This document shows, one piece after another, positions 27,765 to 36,538 of a stretch of DNA of 64,000 nt (positions within the stretch are counted from its first letter, which is position 1; the number at the start of each line of letters is the position of its first letter). Location: NCBI RefSeq assembly GCF_025380365.1, contig NZ_JAOCQF010000001.1:2282245-2346244 (forward strand), read 5' to 3'. The DNA is from Albidovulum sediminis. Its GTDB lineage: Bacteria; Pseudomonadota; Alphaproteobacteria; Rhodobacterales; Rhodobacteraceae. Made by a program: the position numbers and the translations under genes. Below the pieces are notes generated by a model. The model was not told where the DNA came from. It did no database searches and saw only the letters and a list, made by a program, of their open reading frames with translations.

Positions 27765-27863
27765 ACCCTTGCACTCACACACAGACAGACCGGCGGCTCT
27801 TCCCGTTCCGCAGCTCGATTTTCCCCGTTTTTCGCAAGGCCGACAAGCCGCCCCTACGCGACG

Positions 27864-29144
27864 TCAGGCCTGCGCAACTTCTGCCGCAGAAAAAAGTCGG
27901 GCCAGTCCGGCGGCCTCGGTGCGGATGTCGAAGTCCGCCTCGACCTTTCGCCGCCCAGCGCGGCCCATTTCGCGCCCACGTTCGGGCAGGTCGAACAGCG
28001 TTCTCAGCGCGGCGGCCAGCGCCTCATCGTCGCCCGGTGGCAGGACAAAGCCGCTGACGCCGTCCTCGACCAGTTCCGCCACACCGGCCACACGGCTCGC
28101 AATGACCGGAATCCGGCTTGCCATGGCCTCCATCAGGACAACCGGCACGCCTTCGGCAAAGCTGGGCAGGACCAGAACGTCCGCCTCCTCCAGATGTTCG
28201 GCGACCTCGTCCTGATTGCGATACCCCAGGAACCGGATGCGGTCGGACAGACCGGATGCCGCCGCCATTTCCCTGAAGGATGCCATCGCGGGGCCGTCGC
28301 CCACCAGGTCGAGCCGCGCATCGGCGTGGTCTGGTGCGACCGCGGCGAAAGCCCGCAACAGGACAGGCACCCCCTTGACCGGATCCATGCGCCCCACGAA
28401 CAGCGCCCGCCTTCCAAAAGCCTCGCGCGACTTCCGGCCATAGCGTTCAGGCTCGACCCCGCAATGGACGATCGCGAACTTGTGCCAGTGCGCGGGGTCG
28501 GAAAACAGCATCATCTGGGACCGGCAGAAGTGGCTGATGCAGGCGACGAAACTGGCCCGCGCGACCTTCTCGCCGATGTGCCACTTGTGCGCCTCGAAGA
28601 AAATCGCTGGCCCGTGCTCGGTGAAGCTGAAGGGAATGCCCGACATGACGCTGGCCAGCATCGCCACAGAACAGGAGGAGTTGGCGAAGTGGTTGTGCAG
28701 ATGCGTCACCCGCTCTCGTCGCAGGTGGCGGGCCAGAACGGCCGCCTCGGCGAAGTAGAACGCCTGCCAGACCATCGCCTTGAGGCCGGGAGAGCGGGTG
28801 CGCCAGGCAAGGCCCAGGGCCTCGAACCAGCGCGCGGGGCTGCGACCCAGGATCGCGGCATGCGCCGCAATGAGCCGGAGCGGGTTTCGCGCCGTCTCGA
28901 GGATGCAGAAGGTCTGCGCCTGTTCCGCCAGTTGATCTGCGCCGACGACATCCTTCGCGGGGGCCCGGCGCACAGTGCAGGTGATCACATCGACCCCAAG
29001 CGCGCGCAGGGCTGCAACCTCGCGCTGGATGAAGGTGTGGGAGACCTTGGGATACTCACCGGTCAGATAGGCGATGCGCCCGCGCGGAACGTCGGCCCGC
29101 CGGACTGCCTGCGCATCGTGGCCGGTTGCTACCGCGTTCCTCAT
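27864..29144 (-). CDS. Family 4 glycosyltransferase (WcaL-like)
   Basis: A 426-residue GT-B enzyme. AYLTGEYPKVSHTFIQREVAA is characteristic of WcaL/AmsK-type exopolysaccharide galactosyl/glucosyltransferases. The C-terminal half has GRMDPVKGVPVLLRAFA and PSFAEGVPVVLMEAMASRIP, which gives the GT4 E-x7-E motif. ATG 29144 overlaps the stop of the upstream GT2 gene (ATGA). It probably transfers one sugar of the repeat unit from a nucleotide donor on the cytosolic face. Confidence 0.85.
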   Translation of the reverse strand: MRNAVATGHDAQAVRRADVPRGRIAYLTGEYPKVSHTFIQREVAALRALGVDVITCTVRRAPAKDVVGADQLAEQAQTFCILETARNPLRLIAAHAAILGRSPARWFEALGLAWRTRSPGLKAMVWQAFYFAEAAVLARHLRRERVTHLHNHFANSSCSVAMLASVMSGIPFSFTEHGPAIFFEAHKWHIGEKVARASFVACISHFCRSQMMLFSDPAHWHKFAIVHCGVEPERYGRKSREAFGRRALFVGRMDPVKGVPVLLRAFAAVAPDHADARLDLVGDGPAMASFREMAAASGLSDRIRFLGYRNQDEVAEHLEEADVLVLPSFAEGVPVVLMEAMASRIPVIASRVAGVAELVEDGVSGFVLPPGDDEALAAALRTLFDLPERGREMGRAGRRKVEADFDIRTEAAGLARLFSAAEVAQA

Positions 29145-29989
29145 CTGCCGCGGCTCCATTCTGTGCCCTGGGGCCGGCTTCGAACCAGCAGGTGCACCGC
29201 CGCGTAGACCGCGAATCCCGCGGGATCGCGTGCCGCAAGGCGCAGGACACCGGCCTTGCCAAGCCGCGCCTTGCCCTCGTTGCCGAGAAGCGCGGGGAAA
29301 AGCCGGGCGATTTCGACCACTCCGGCGTCCTGCCGCCGCCGCACCCGGACAAGGTTGCGCAGACCCTCCGCCATCGGCCAGGAAAACCGGGCCGCGACCT
29401 CCACCCGCTCCTCCGGGGTGAAATGAAGCCGGACGTAGGTGTCATCGGAGATGATGTCCGGGAACGCGCCCCACCGCGCGCGCCCTGCGGCGTTCACCGC
29501 GAAGAAGCCCGCCCCGACGGCGCCGCCTTGCATGAAGGGCAGCCGGCACCAGAGCCGCGCATAGGCCCTGGTGATCCATGATCTGGCCCGCGCCACCGTC
29601 AGCCGCCCCGTCGCATAGATCGGGCGGTCGGTCTCCAGCGTCCGAACGATCTGCGGCAGGAGCGCGGGCTCGCAGACGATGTCCGCATCCAGATAGGCGC
29701 GCATGCCGCCCTGGGCCGCCGCATCGGCGCGGTTGATCGCGCCGGGCTTGCCAGGCACGGGGCTGGACAGGCAGCGCAACGGCCAGCCGCGCGCGGCGAA
29801 CCGGGTGACATAACCTTCCACGATCGCCTCCGTCTGATCGGTGCAGGCGTTGGCGGAGACGATGATCTCGACCCCGGCGGGAAACGGTTCCTGCGCCAGC
29901 AACGACTCGAGACACGCGCCGATATAGCGCTCCTCGTTGCAGGCGGCGATGATGACGCTGAGGCGGTCGGGCGATGTTCGTGCCGTCAT
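29141..29989 (-). CDS. Family 2 glycosyltransferase
   Basis: A 282-residue GT2 enzyme with LSVIIAACNEERYIGACLESL, IIVSANACTDQTEAIVEGY and AYLDADIVCEPALLPQI (DxD motif). Later, ISDDTYVRLHF provides the acidic catalytic region. The start at 29989 (MTARTSPDRL) sits just before the GT fold; an open frame upstream to 30190 is not convincing. It lies 124 bp downstream of the exosortase gene and overlaps the GT4 gene by 4 nt. Confidence 0.82.
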   Translation of the reverse strand: MTARTSPDRLSVIIAACNEERYIGACLESLLAQEPFPAGVEIIVSANACTDQTEAIVEGYVTRFAARGWPLRCLSSPVPGKPGAINRADAAAQGGMRAYLDADIVCEPALLPQIVRTLETDRPIYATGRLTVARARSWITRAYARLWCRLPFMQGGAVGAGFFAVNAAGRARWGAFPDIISDDTYVRLHFTPEERVEVAARFSWPMAEGLRNLVRVRRRQDAGVVEIARLFPALLGNEGKARLGKAGVLRLAARDPAGFAVYAAVHLLVRSRPQGTEWSRGR

Positions 29990-30113
29990 TAGAGGCGATA
30001 CCCCTGTCGCAACTCGCATGAACTCCCGCGCGCCGGGGAAGGACAGTGTTTCACCCACCCGCCCGTGGGGCGGACTTGGGGCGGACACGGACAATGATAT
30101 CGGGTCATGGCCC

Positions 30114-31688
30114 TCACTCCCCCGGCAGCGCGCGGGCCAGCGCAATGTCGGCCGCACCCAGCATGGCTTGCAGGCGCGCCTCGGCGTCAACCTCGGTCTC
30201 GCCGGGCCGGATCGGCGTTGTCAGCCGCACCAGTGCCCCGTCGCTGCGCCCGCTTTTCAGCTTGGCCAGGGTCAGGATCAGCTTGGAGCGGAAGGCCGAC
30301 GCGGTTCTTTCGCCCTGCTGGTCATACCAGTAGTAGACAAGCATCCGTTGCAACCCCTTCTGGACCAGCGCCCGGTTGAGGGTGAAGCTGCCCCCGGCGC
30401 CCTCAGCCCCGATCTGGCGCAGCGAGGCGATTTCCCAGCCGCCTGCGGGAAGGCAGACCTCGGGCGAATGCGTGCCACCCCGGCTTTGATCGACGTACCA
30501 GGCGGTGAACAGTTCGACCCAGCCCTCCGCCGCCGGGCCGTCATAGGTCCGCAGGATGTAGTCGTCGGCGCGCAGGACACGCTCCACCGCCGGATCCAGA
30601 CGGTTTTCCGCGCTCATCGTCCAGTCGGAGAGGGTGCGCGGGAAAAAGCTGAAGCCGTCGCGCGGAATCGGCGCCGGGGCCCGTTCCGGTATGAGCGTGA
30701 CAGTGACAGCCAGCGCCAGCATCATCGCGGCAGGCAGCGCCATCGCCGTGGCGCGCCCCAGCCGCGCGACCTGCGGCCAGAGCCCTTCGGTGTCCAGATC
30801 CAGCGCCTCGGCCAGGCCCGGGCGGTCGGGATGGAAGAGGAGCAGGATCCGCGCCAGCAGGAACAGCAGCACGACGCAGGTGACGAAGATCACCCATCCC
30901 TCGAGGAAGTGGGTGATGCCTTCGACGTGCGCCAGCCCGTAGCGATCCACGACCAGCCCGGCAATGCCGATACGAACCGAATTCATCAGGACCGACAGCG
31001 GCGCGGCAGCGATCAGGAGCACCGCCTTGTGCCACATCGGGCCACGATAGAGCACGGCGAAGATGTAGGAAAAGCTCAGGATCGGGAACAGGTAGCGCAG
31101 GCCCGAGCAGGCCTCTGCGACCTCGAGCTTGTAGACGCCAAGGTCGATGATGTTGCCGTCCAGATAGACCGGCACCGCCATCAGCCTGAGGAAGAGAACA
31201 CCGAGTTCGGAAGACACTCCCTGAAGCCAGGTCGACACGCCGTAGTAAAGTGCGCCGGGCAGCGGCAGCATGTAGATCAGGTGGAAGACCGGCGGCCACA
31301 GGTGACGGCCGCGCGGCCATCCGAATCCGATCAGGAGCATCGCGCCGACCCAGAGAATCATCGCATAGGCCACGAAGTCGGTGATGCGGATAACCCGGCC
31401 GAAAACCGCAAGCAGCACCGCGAGCGCCAGAAGCGCGAATCCCGGCAACCGGTCGCGCACGCTTGCCTGAGCCGCCGGAACGCCTTTCAGCTGTCGGAGC
31501 AGAAGAAAGCCTGAAACGACGGGGATCAGCGGCCCGTGGCTGTATTCCGGCTGCGCCCAGGCCTCCAGCAGCGCCTCGGTCCCCGGGTGGAAGAAGAAAC
31601 CGGCACCGATGAGCGCAAGCGCCAGCCACAAAAGCGCCGCCGGGCGCGCCGCATCCCGGAGATCGATGGCAGGGGCCGGCGTGGTCAC
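30114..31688 (-). CDS. xrtD: Exosortase fused to EpsI domain (XrtD-like)
   Basis: A protein of about 524 residues. The N-terminal part has eight or so membrane helices with the exosortase catalytic residues: Cys194 (EACSGLRYLFP), Arg239 (MNSVRIGIAG) and His260 (GITHFLEGW). The C-terminal 200 residues form an EpsI/methanolan-biosynthesis-like domain (FSFFPRTLSDW, ADDYILRTY, HSPEVCLPAGGWEI). Exosortases are intramembrane cysteine transpeptidases that process PEP-CTERM-like tails; XrtD in Rhodobacterales recognises VPLPA-CTERM proteins and lies in EPS loci. GTG 31688 has an AAAGGAAAG ribosome site; ATG 31751 is the alternative. No VPLPA-CTERM substrate gene was noticed in this window. Confidence 0.85.
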   Translation of the reverse strand: MTTPAPAIDLRDAARPAALLWLALALIGAGFFFHPGTEALLEAWAQPEYSHGPLIPVVSGFLLLRQLKGVPAAQASVRDRLPGFALLALAVLLAVFGRVIRITDFVAYAMILWVGAMLLIGFGWPRGRHLWPPVFHLIYMLPLPGALYYGVSTWLQGVSSELGVLFLRLMAVPVYLDGNIIDLGVYKLEVAEACSGLRYLFPILSFSYIFAVLYRGPMWHKAVLLIAAAPLSVLMNSVRIGIAGLVVDRYGLAHVEGITHFLEGWVIFVTCVVLLFLLARILLLFHPDRPGLAEALDLDTEGLWPQVARLGRATAMALPAAMMLALAVTVTLIPERAPAPIPRDGFSFFPRTLSDWTMSAENRLDPAVERVLRADDYILRTYDGPAAEGWVELFTAWYVDQSRGGTHSPEVCLPAGGWEIASLRQIGAEGAGGSFTLNRALVQKGLQRMLVYYWYDQQGERTASAFRSKLILTLAKLKSGRSDGALVRLTTPIRPGETEVDAEARLQAMLGAADIALARALPGE

Positions 31689-31827
31689 GTCTTTCCTTTC
31701 GGTCGCGGGCGATGACAGTCCTTGTCTAGCCGGTGTCGCCCGCCCGTTCAAACCTGCAGGGAGGTCGGCATGCGGCTAAAAACCAAACGGCCCGCCCCCA
31801 TTCGATTGGACCGCCTCAGGAAACGAT

Positions 31828-33828
31828 TCAGTTGGCGACGATATCCTGCAATTCGCGGGTCTCACCGGTGCCGAAGACGATCCGTTCCACAGAACGAAGG
31901 TATTTGTCGCCCTCGGCGCCCGAGAGGCGGATGCCCGCACCCTCGCGCCGCGCCGCGTAGTCGCCGGGCGCGCCTGCCACGACGACGGTGTCGGTTCCCG
32001 CCCCTCCGTTCAACCCGTCCGCCCCCGCGCCCGGAATGAAGGTGTCATCGCCGGCGCCGCCGATGAGGTAGTCTTCTTCCGGCGTACCGGCCAGGGTTTG
32101 ACCCTTGCTGCCGGCCCAGACCGTCACCCCCTGACGAAATTGCGCGCCGCCGCCCTCGCCCCACCAGGACCCGCCGTCCGCGGACAGCTGTTCGAGCCTC
32201 CGCGAACGAGGGGTGCTGTCGCCGAGAAAGGCATAGAGACCCCAGGAGCCCCATTTTGACGGCGCTCCAACATCGATGAACTGCATGAAGGGCCCATCGC
32301 CGATGGCCTTCCAGCCCCGCCAGAGATCCGCGTACAGGGCTGCCATGTCCTCGCTGCGCACATAGTCCTGCATGAATGTCTGGAGCCGCTCGGTTTCCGC
32401 CTCGCTCATGCCCTGGATCGCGAAAAGGTGGTGTACGTGCTGGCCGCCTTCGTAGAGTGTCAATTTCAGCCCGTGCCGATGGGCGACCGTCCGCTGTTCG
32501 GCAAGACTGGCAAGCCGCGCGGGAATCGAGTCGTCGACACCCTGGTCCCCAAGGCGCGCCGTCAGCCAGGACGCGGCGGCCGAGGGCGACCGCCTGACCC
32601 GTTCGAGCAACTCGGCGCGCACCTCGGGGCTGCCCATCGCGCTTTCGCCGAAATAGGAGGTGACGGCGAATTCCTCGAATACGCTTGCGGGCGGGACGTA
32701 GGCATCCGGCTCTTCCTCCCGCCAGGCGCCTGCGGTGATCAGTTCCTCGGTCAGCCAGCTGTTGACGGTCTGCCCGGCCAGCACGTTCACGAGCCTGTCC
32801 GCGCCTGCGTCGCCAAAGACCCGCTGCCAGATCAGCGCCATCTCCGTTGCACGCTTGGCGTGATAGTAAAGGCCGGCCTCCCGCCGCCATTCCTTCTGCG
32901 CGCGTTCATCCACCCAGTCGGACTGTTCGAATCCGCCGTTCCAGACTTCGTTGGAAAACTCCACCCGGACCTTGAGGCGCGGGTCAAGGTGATCGCGGAC
33001 ATAGGTAGCAAAGGCGCTGACGTATTCGTCATCGGCCATGTGCGGCAGCGTGAACCAGGGTTCGGCGCCGATCTCGTTCGCAAGCCGCACCATGATCTCG
33101 ACAGGCACCCCGATCGCGGCCCAGGTCGCGTCGCCGGTCAGGGGTCTGTCGTCCCATCTTTCGATCTCCGAGCCGTTGGTCTCCATCCAGTCCATGAAGC
33201 GCAGTTGGCGGGCGTCCCGGATCACCCGCAGCCAGTCCGGGTTGAAGATCGCGCCCGCCTGATAGAGCGAAAGCCGGTCCTCGCGAATAATCCGGATGTC
33301 GCGGACATAGTCGCCGGAGCCCGCCGGATCGGTTTCCAGAATCTCGAGCCAGAAGCCCTTTCCGGAAGGGTTGTCGAAGACGATTCGGCCGGGCGAACTC
33401 TCGACCTCCTCGGCGTTCCCGCCCAGTTCGATCCGTCCGGTTCCCTCGTAGGTCAGGACGTAGCGCCCCGCACGCGAAGCGGTGGCGCCGCTTTCGGCCG
33501 ACCAATCGAATCCCGCGCGCAGCAAATCGGCGCCTCGCGGGATGCGCCTGGGCCATCCCGCATCATCAAGCAGACCGCCAGCCCGCAGATCGTCATTGCT
33601 GAGGGTTTCCCAGTCCTCATCCGTGCCGGCGATGAAGGGCCGCATGGTACGGCCGATGTCGAGGAAGGGCATGTTGCTTCCCCAGTCCCGCACATCGGCC
33701 AGGTTGAAGGCGACCACGGGATCGTCCAGCCCCTGCGATGGCATGATCTGCTGCGCATTCGCCGGAGCCATCAGTCCGGCGATGGCTGCGATCGCGGCCA
33801 TCAGTTCGAATCCCGGACGTGCGCACAT
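31828..33828 (-). CDS. Secreted glycoside-hydrolase-like protein with RTX repeats
   Basis: A 666-residue protein with a Sec signal peptide (residues 1-25, ending APANAQ). The middle resembles a clan GH-A (beta/alpha)8 glycosidase: RVEFSNEVWNGG gives Asn293-Glu294 as candidate acid/base and LTLYEGGQH gives Glu460 as candidate nucleophile. The C-terminus (about 575-620) carries hemolysin-type calcium-binding nonapeptides (LIGGAGDDTF, GADGLNGGAGTD). Similar proteins in Rhodobacterales are usually labelled calcium-binding or cellulase-like; I cannot assign a substrate. The start at 33828 has a GGGGGAGAGCAAGG ribosome site and avoids the tRNA. A role in cutting the local polysaccharide is plausible. 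Having both a signal peptide and RTX repeats is odd (see findings). Confidence 0.6.
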   Translation of the reverse strand: MCARPGFELMAAIAAIAGLMAPANAQQIMPSQGLDDPVVAFNLADVRDWGSNMPFLDIGRTMRPFIAGTDEDWETLSNDDLRAGGLLDDAGWPRRIPRGADLLRAGFDWSAESGATASRAGRYVLTYEGTGRIELGGNAEEVESSPGRIVFDNPSGKGFWLEILETDPAGSGDYVRDIRIIREDRLSLYQAGAIFNPDWLRVIRDARQLRFMDWMETNGSEIERWDDRPLTGDATWAAIGVPVEIMVRLANEIGAEPWFTLPHMADDEYVSAFATYVRDHLDPRLKVRVEFSNEVWNGGFEQSDWVDERAQKEWRREAGLYYHAKRATEMALIWQRVFGDAGADRLVNVLAGQTVNSWLTEELITAGAWREEEPDAYVPPASVFEEFAVTSYFGESAMGSPEVRAELLERVRRSPSAAASWLTARLGDQGVDDSIPARLASLAEQRTVAHRHGLKLTLYEGGQHVHHLFAIQGMSEAETERLQTFMQDYVRSEDMAALYADLWRGWKAIGDGPFMQFIDVGAPSKWGSWGLYAFLGDSTPRSRRLEQLSADGGSWWGEGGGAQFRQGVTVWAGSKGQTLAGTPEEDYLIGGAGDDTFIPGAGADGLNGGAGTDTVVVAGAPGDYAARREGAGIRLSGAEGDKYLRSVERIVFGTGETRELQDIVAN

Positions 33829-33949
33829 CCTTGCTCTCCCCCATTTGCCATGCCCGCGCGGCCATGATGGACGGGTCTTGGGACCGTGTCCACCAACACC
33901 CTGGGAAACAATTCCCCTTGTAAGCAAACCGGCAAGGACTTTTGGGAAG

Positions 33950-34026
33950 TGGCGCACCCGAAGAGATTCGAACTCCTGACCCCCAGATTCGTAGTCTGGT
34001 GCTCTATCCAGCTGAGCTACGGGTGC
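33950..34026 (-). tRNA. tRNA-Arg (anticodon ACG)
   Basis: The minus strand folds into a complete 77-nt cloverleaf: acceptor GCACCCG/CGGGTGC, D arm GCTC/GAGC, anticodon stem CCAGA/TCTGG with loop CTACGAA (anticodon ACG), T arm AGGAG/CTCTT with TTCGAAT, and an encoded CCA end (33950-33952). ACG is modified to ICG and reads CGU/CGC/CGA. Confidence 0.97.
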
Positions 34027-34093
34027 GTGCGGTTGGCATTTAGCGGCGTGGCCGGGGCATTGCAAGGGCGAAAACGCTGAAACCCGGCGATCG

Positions 34094-35503
34094 TCAGGAT
34101 GCCTCCAGGCCGGGTGCAGCGGCCTTGGCGCGCGGCACCGTCAGGCGGAAGAGCGTCCCGGTGCCGTCCGACCGAACCAGGTCGAGCCGGCCACCGTGAC
34201 CGCGCACGAGTTCGGCGGCAATCGTCAGGCCAAGCCCGGTTCCGCCCTTGCGCGCGCCCCCCTGGAAGGGCTGGAAAAGATGCTCCCTGGCACGCTCCGG
34301 CAGGCCGGGGCCGGTGTCCCCGACACTGACCCACCAACCATCGGCACCCTCTCCGATGGCGATTTCTATCGTGCCGGGTTTTCCCGTCGCCTCGATCGCC
34401 TGGCGCGCATTGCGCACCAGGTTGGTCAACACCCGGTAAAGCTGTTCGCGATCCGCCCGCACGGAGACATCGACGGCCACGTCCGTCACGATCTCGACCA
34501 GCGCGCCGTTCGCCGCCAGGCCTTCCGCCTCGGCAACCTCCCGCACCAGGGCAGCAAGGCTGAAGCGCGACAGCGTCGGGGGCGGCTCCTCTGCCTTGCC
34601 GAAGGCCAGCGTCGTCTCGCACAGCCCCACCGCCCTGCTGATCGACCCGACGAGCTTGGGGGCCGCGCGCTTGACCATCGGGTCGGCGCTTTCCTCCATC
34701 CGGTCGGCAAAAAGCTGTGCCGTCGAAAGCATGTTGCGCAGATCGTGGCTGACCTTCGCGACGGCCCCCCCAAGCTGGGCCAGACGCTCCTTCTGGCGGA
34801 GCGACTGGGTCAGCTGCTTCTGCATCATCTGCAGCGCCTGCTCGGCCTCGCGCAGTTCGAACACCGCCGACCGCGGTTCGATCACGCGGCGCGCGTCTTC
34901 GGGGGCTTCGGCGTAGGCGCACATGCTTTCGACCACGCGCTTGATCGGCATCACCAGAAGCGAGCGCACGGCAAAGAACAGCAGGGCCGCCGTCAGAACC
35001 GAAATGGCCGCCGAAAGGCCGAGGATGCGGATGCCATAGTCGACCATTGCCTGACGCAGGGGACCGGTGGACATCGTCGCCTCGATCAGCAGGCCCGCCT
35101 GCTTCACCGGATCGCCGATCACCCGGATGACCCGGTCGCGCGGATCGAAGATGCAATGCACGGCGTCCCGGATCAGTTCCCAGGCCGAGGCGTGGCGCAG
35201 GTCGTAGGTCTCCTCGATCGGGCCGGGAATGGGCGAGGAGAGGACAAGCTGGCGGATCTCGTCCCGGCGCAGGACCACGTTGAAGACCTCGGCATTCGCA
35301 AGAAGCTCGCGCTCGACCGCCTCGTCGATCATCTCGCCCGCGGCCAGCAGCGAAAGCGAGGCGATCTGGGCCCGTTCCAGGCGCGACAGGATGTAATCCT
35401 CGCGGAAGCGCGCCACCGAGGGAACAAAGATAAGAACCTCGGCCAGCATGACGAAAACCATCGTCAGGAGCAGGAAGCGGCCTGAGAGCGTGTTCAGAAA
35501 CAT
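34094..35503 (-). CDS. Sensor histidine kinase (orphan)
   Basis: A protein of about 469 residues. An N-terminal helix (LSGRFLLLTMVFVMLAEVLIF) and a second helix near residues 160-180 bracket a periplasmic sensor region of about 130 residues. A HAMP-like linker follows, then the HisKA box with His253 (KVSHDLRNML), N-box NLVRNARQAIE, G1 GDTGPGLPE and G2 GGTGLGLTIA. It autophosphorylates and would pass phosphate to a response regulator, but none is adjacent. I prefer ATG 35503 (GGGAAAG upstream); ATG 35548 is an alternative. The stimulus is unknown. It is divergent from rpmH. Confidence 0.85.
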   Translation of the reverse strand: MFLNTLSGRFLLLTMVFVMLAEVLIFVPSVARFREDYILSRLERAQIASLSLLAAGEMIDEAVERELLANAEVFNVVLRRDEIRQLVLSSPIPGPIEETYDLRHASAWELIRDAVHCIFDPRDRVIRVIGDPVKQAGLLIEATMSTGPLRQAMVDYGIRILGLSAAISVLTAALLFFAVRSLLVMPIKRVVESMCAYAEAPEDARRVIEPRSAVFELREAEQALQMMQKQLTQSLRQKERLAQLGGAVAKVSHDLRNMLSTAQLFADRMEESADPMVKRAAPKLVGSISRAVGLCETTLAFGKAEEPPPTLSRFSLAALVREVAEAEGLAANGALVEIVTDVAVDVSVRADREQLYRVLTNLVRNARQAIEATGKPGTIEIAIGEGADGWWVSVGDTGPGLPERAREHLFQPFQGGARKGGTGLGLTIAAELVRGHGGRLDLVRSDGTGTLFRLTVPRAKAAAPGLEAS

Positions 35504-35640
35504 TCGAACTTTCCCGGCGGGTGACCGGCGCTGAAGGATTTCGCCCATGGCTAGCAAAGTCGCGCGAGATTGAACAGGGACTTGCGCGGTGACGCTACGG
35601 CCATGGGGTGGCGCCACGGCGAAAAACCACGCAAGACACG

Positions 35641-35669
35641 TTGACTTGGAACCCCGGCGCGTCTATGAG
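35641..35669 (+). promoter_or_regulatory. Sigma70-type promoter of rpmH-rnpA-yidD
   Basis: TTGACT (35641-35646) and TATGAG (35664-35669) are separated by exactly 17 bp and lie 69 bp upstream of the rpmH start. This is the clearest housekeeping promoter in the region. Confidence 0.65.
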
Positions 35670-35737
35670 CCGGGCTTCGAATGACAGCGGCCTTCGAATC
35701 CGTTCGGGTTTGGGCTGCCCCTACCGGAGTTGAAGCG

Positions 35738-35872
35738 ATGAAGCGCACCTTCCAACCGTCGAACCTCGTCCGCGCCCGCCGCCACGGCTTTCGCGCGCGC
35801 ATGGCGACCAAGGGCGGCCGCAAGGTTCTGAACGCGCGCCGCGCGAAGGGCCGCAGGGTCCTTTCGGCCTGA
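35738..35872 (+). CDS. rpmH: 50S ribosomal protein L34
   Basis: A 44-residue L34, beginning [19 protein letters not shown] and ending with an alanine- and arginine-rich tail. It is full length and matches the family closely. The start at 35738 is fixed by the conserved N-terminus. It is first in the rpmH-rnpA-yidD operon. Confidence 0.98.
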   Translation: MKRTFQPSNLVRARRHGFRARMATKGGRKVLNARRAKGRRVLSA

Positions 35873-35895
35873 GGCCAGAAACCGGACAGGACGGC

Positions 35896-36312
35896 ATGAC
35901 GCCGCCGGTGGCTCCCGTGGACGGGCATGACCCTGAAACGGTGACGCCGCCGGCGGTTTCCGTTTGTCTGCAAGTGCTGCGCAAGCGCGCGGATTTCCTG
36001 CGCGCCTCGCAGGCGCGACGGCAGGGGACGCCCTCCTTCCTCCTCCAGGCCCGAAAGCGCCGGGACGAGGAAGACGGCCAGGCGATCCGGGTGGGTTTCA
36101 CCTGTTCGAAGAAAGTCGGAAACGCCGTCGCCCGCAACCGCGCCAAGCGCCGCCTGCGCGAGGCGGCGCGCCTTGCCCTTCCCCTTAACGGGCGCCCCGG
36201 ATGGGACTATGTTCTGGTCGGGCGCCGCGACGACACGGCCAATCGGGATTTCCAGCTTCTTCTCGGCGATCTCGTTCGCGCGCTCGAACAGGTCCACGCG
36301 AAGGGAAGATGA
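35896..36312 (+). CDS. rnpA: Ribonuclease P protein component
   Basis: A 138-residue RnpA, the protein subunit that helps the RNase P RNA remove tRNA 5' leaders. The core has LRKRADFLRASQARRQ and GFTCSKKVGNAVARNRAKRRLREAAR, the RNR signature. A 25-residue acidic/proline N-terminal extension precedes the core, longer than the usual 115-120 residues, so the true start may be further in. The yidD start overlaps its stop by 4 nt. Confidence 0.95.
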   Translation: MTPPVAPVDGHDPETVTPPAVSVCLQVLRKRADFLRASQARRQGTPSFLLQARKRRDEEDGQAIRVGFTCSKKVGNAVARNRAKRRLREAARLALPLNGRPGWDYVLVGRRDDTANRDFQLLLGDLVRALEQVHAKGR

Positions 36313-36530
36313 GCCCGCTCGCCCACATCGTCGCGCTGCCCGTCCGGGCCTACCGGCTGCTGTTCAGCCCGTGGGTCGGGCACGGCTGCCGCTATCATCC
36401 GACCTGCTCGGCCTATGCGCTCGAGGCGCTGGAGCGGCACGGAGCATTCAAGGGCAGCTGGCTTGCGGCGCGGCGGGTGCTGCGCTGCCATCCGCTGGGC
36501 GGGTCGGGGATCGACAACGTTCCCGATTGA
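36309..36530 (+). CDS. yidD: Membrane protein insertion efficiency factor YidD
   Basis: A 73-residue YidD. It contains YRLLFSPWVGHGCRYHPTCSAYALEAL and RCHPLGGSGIDNVP, the family's cysteine-rich motif (C..P.CS.Y). YidD assists YidC in membrane protein insertion. The ATG overlaps the rnpA stop codon. yidC itself lies about 3.3 kb downstream, after three intervening genes. Confidence 0.96.
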   Translation: MSPLAHIVALPVRAYRLLFSPWVGHGCRYHPTCSAYALEALERHGAFKGSWLAARRVLRCHPLGGSGIDNVPD

Positions 36531-36538
36531 GGCGCCGC

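Noticed and set aside
7742-34026. EPS/PKS region as a genomic island inserted at tRNA-Arg
   Set aside because: No integrase, no transposase and no copy of the tRNA 3' end was noticed at the far side, and the base composition looks like that of the neighbours. The tRNA position alone is not enough.
33829-34065. Upstream start for the glycosidase-like gene
   Set aside because: That extension would read through the tRNA-Arg gene. The ATG at 33828 has a strong ribosome site and starts a signal peptide.
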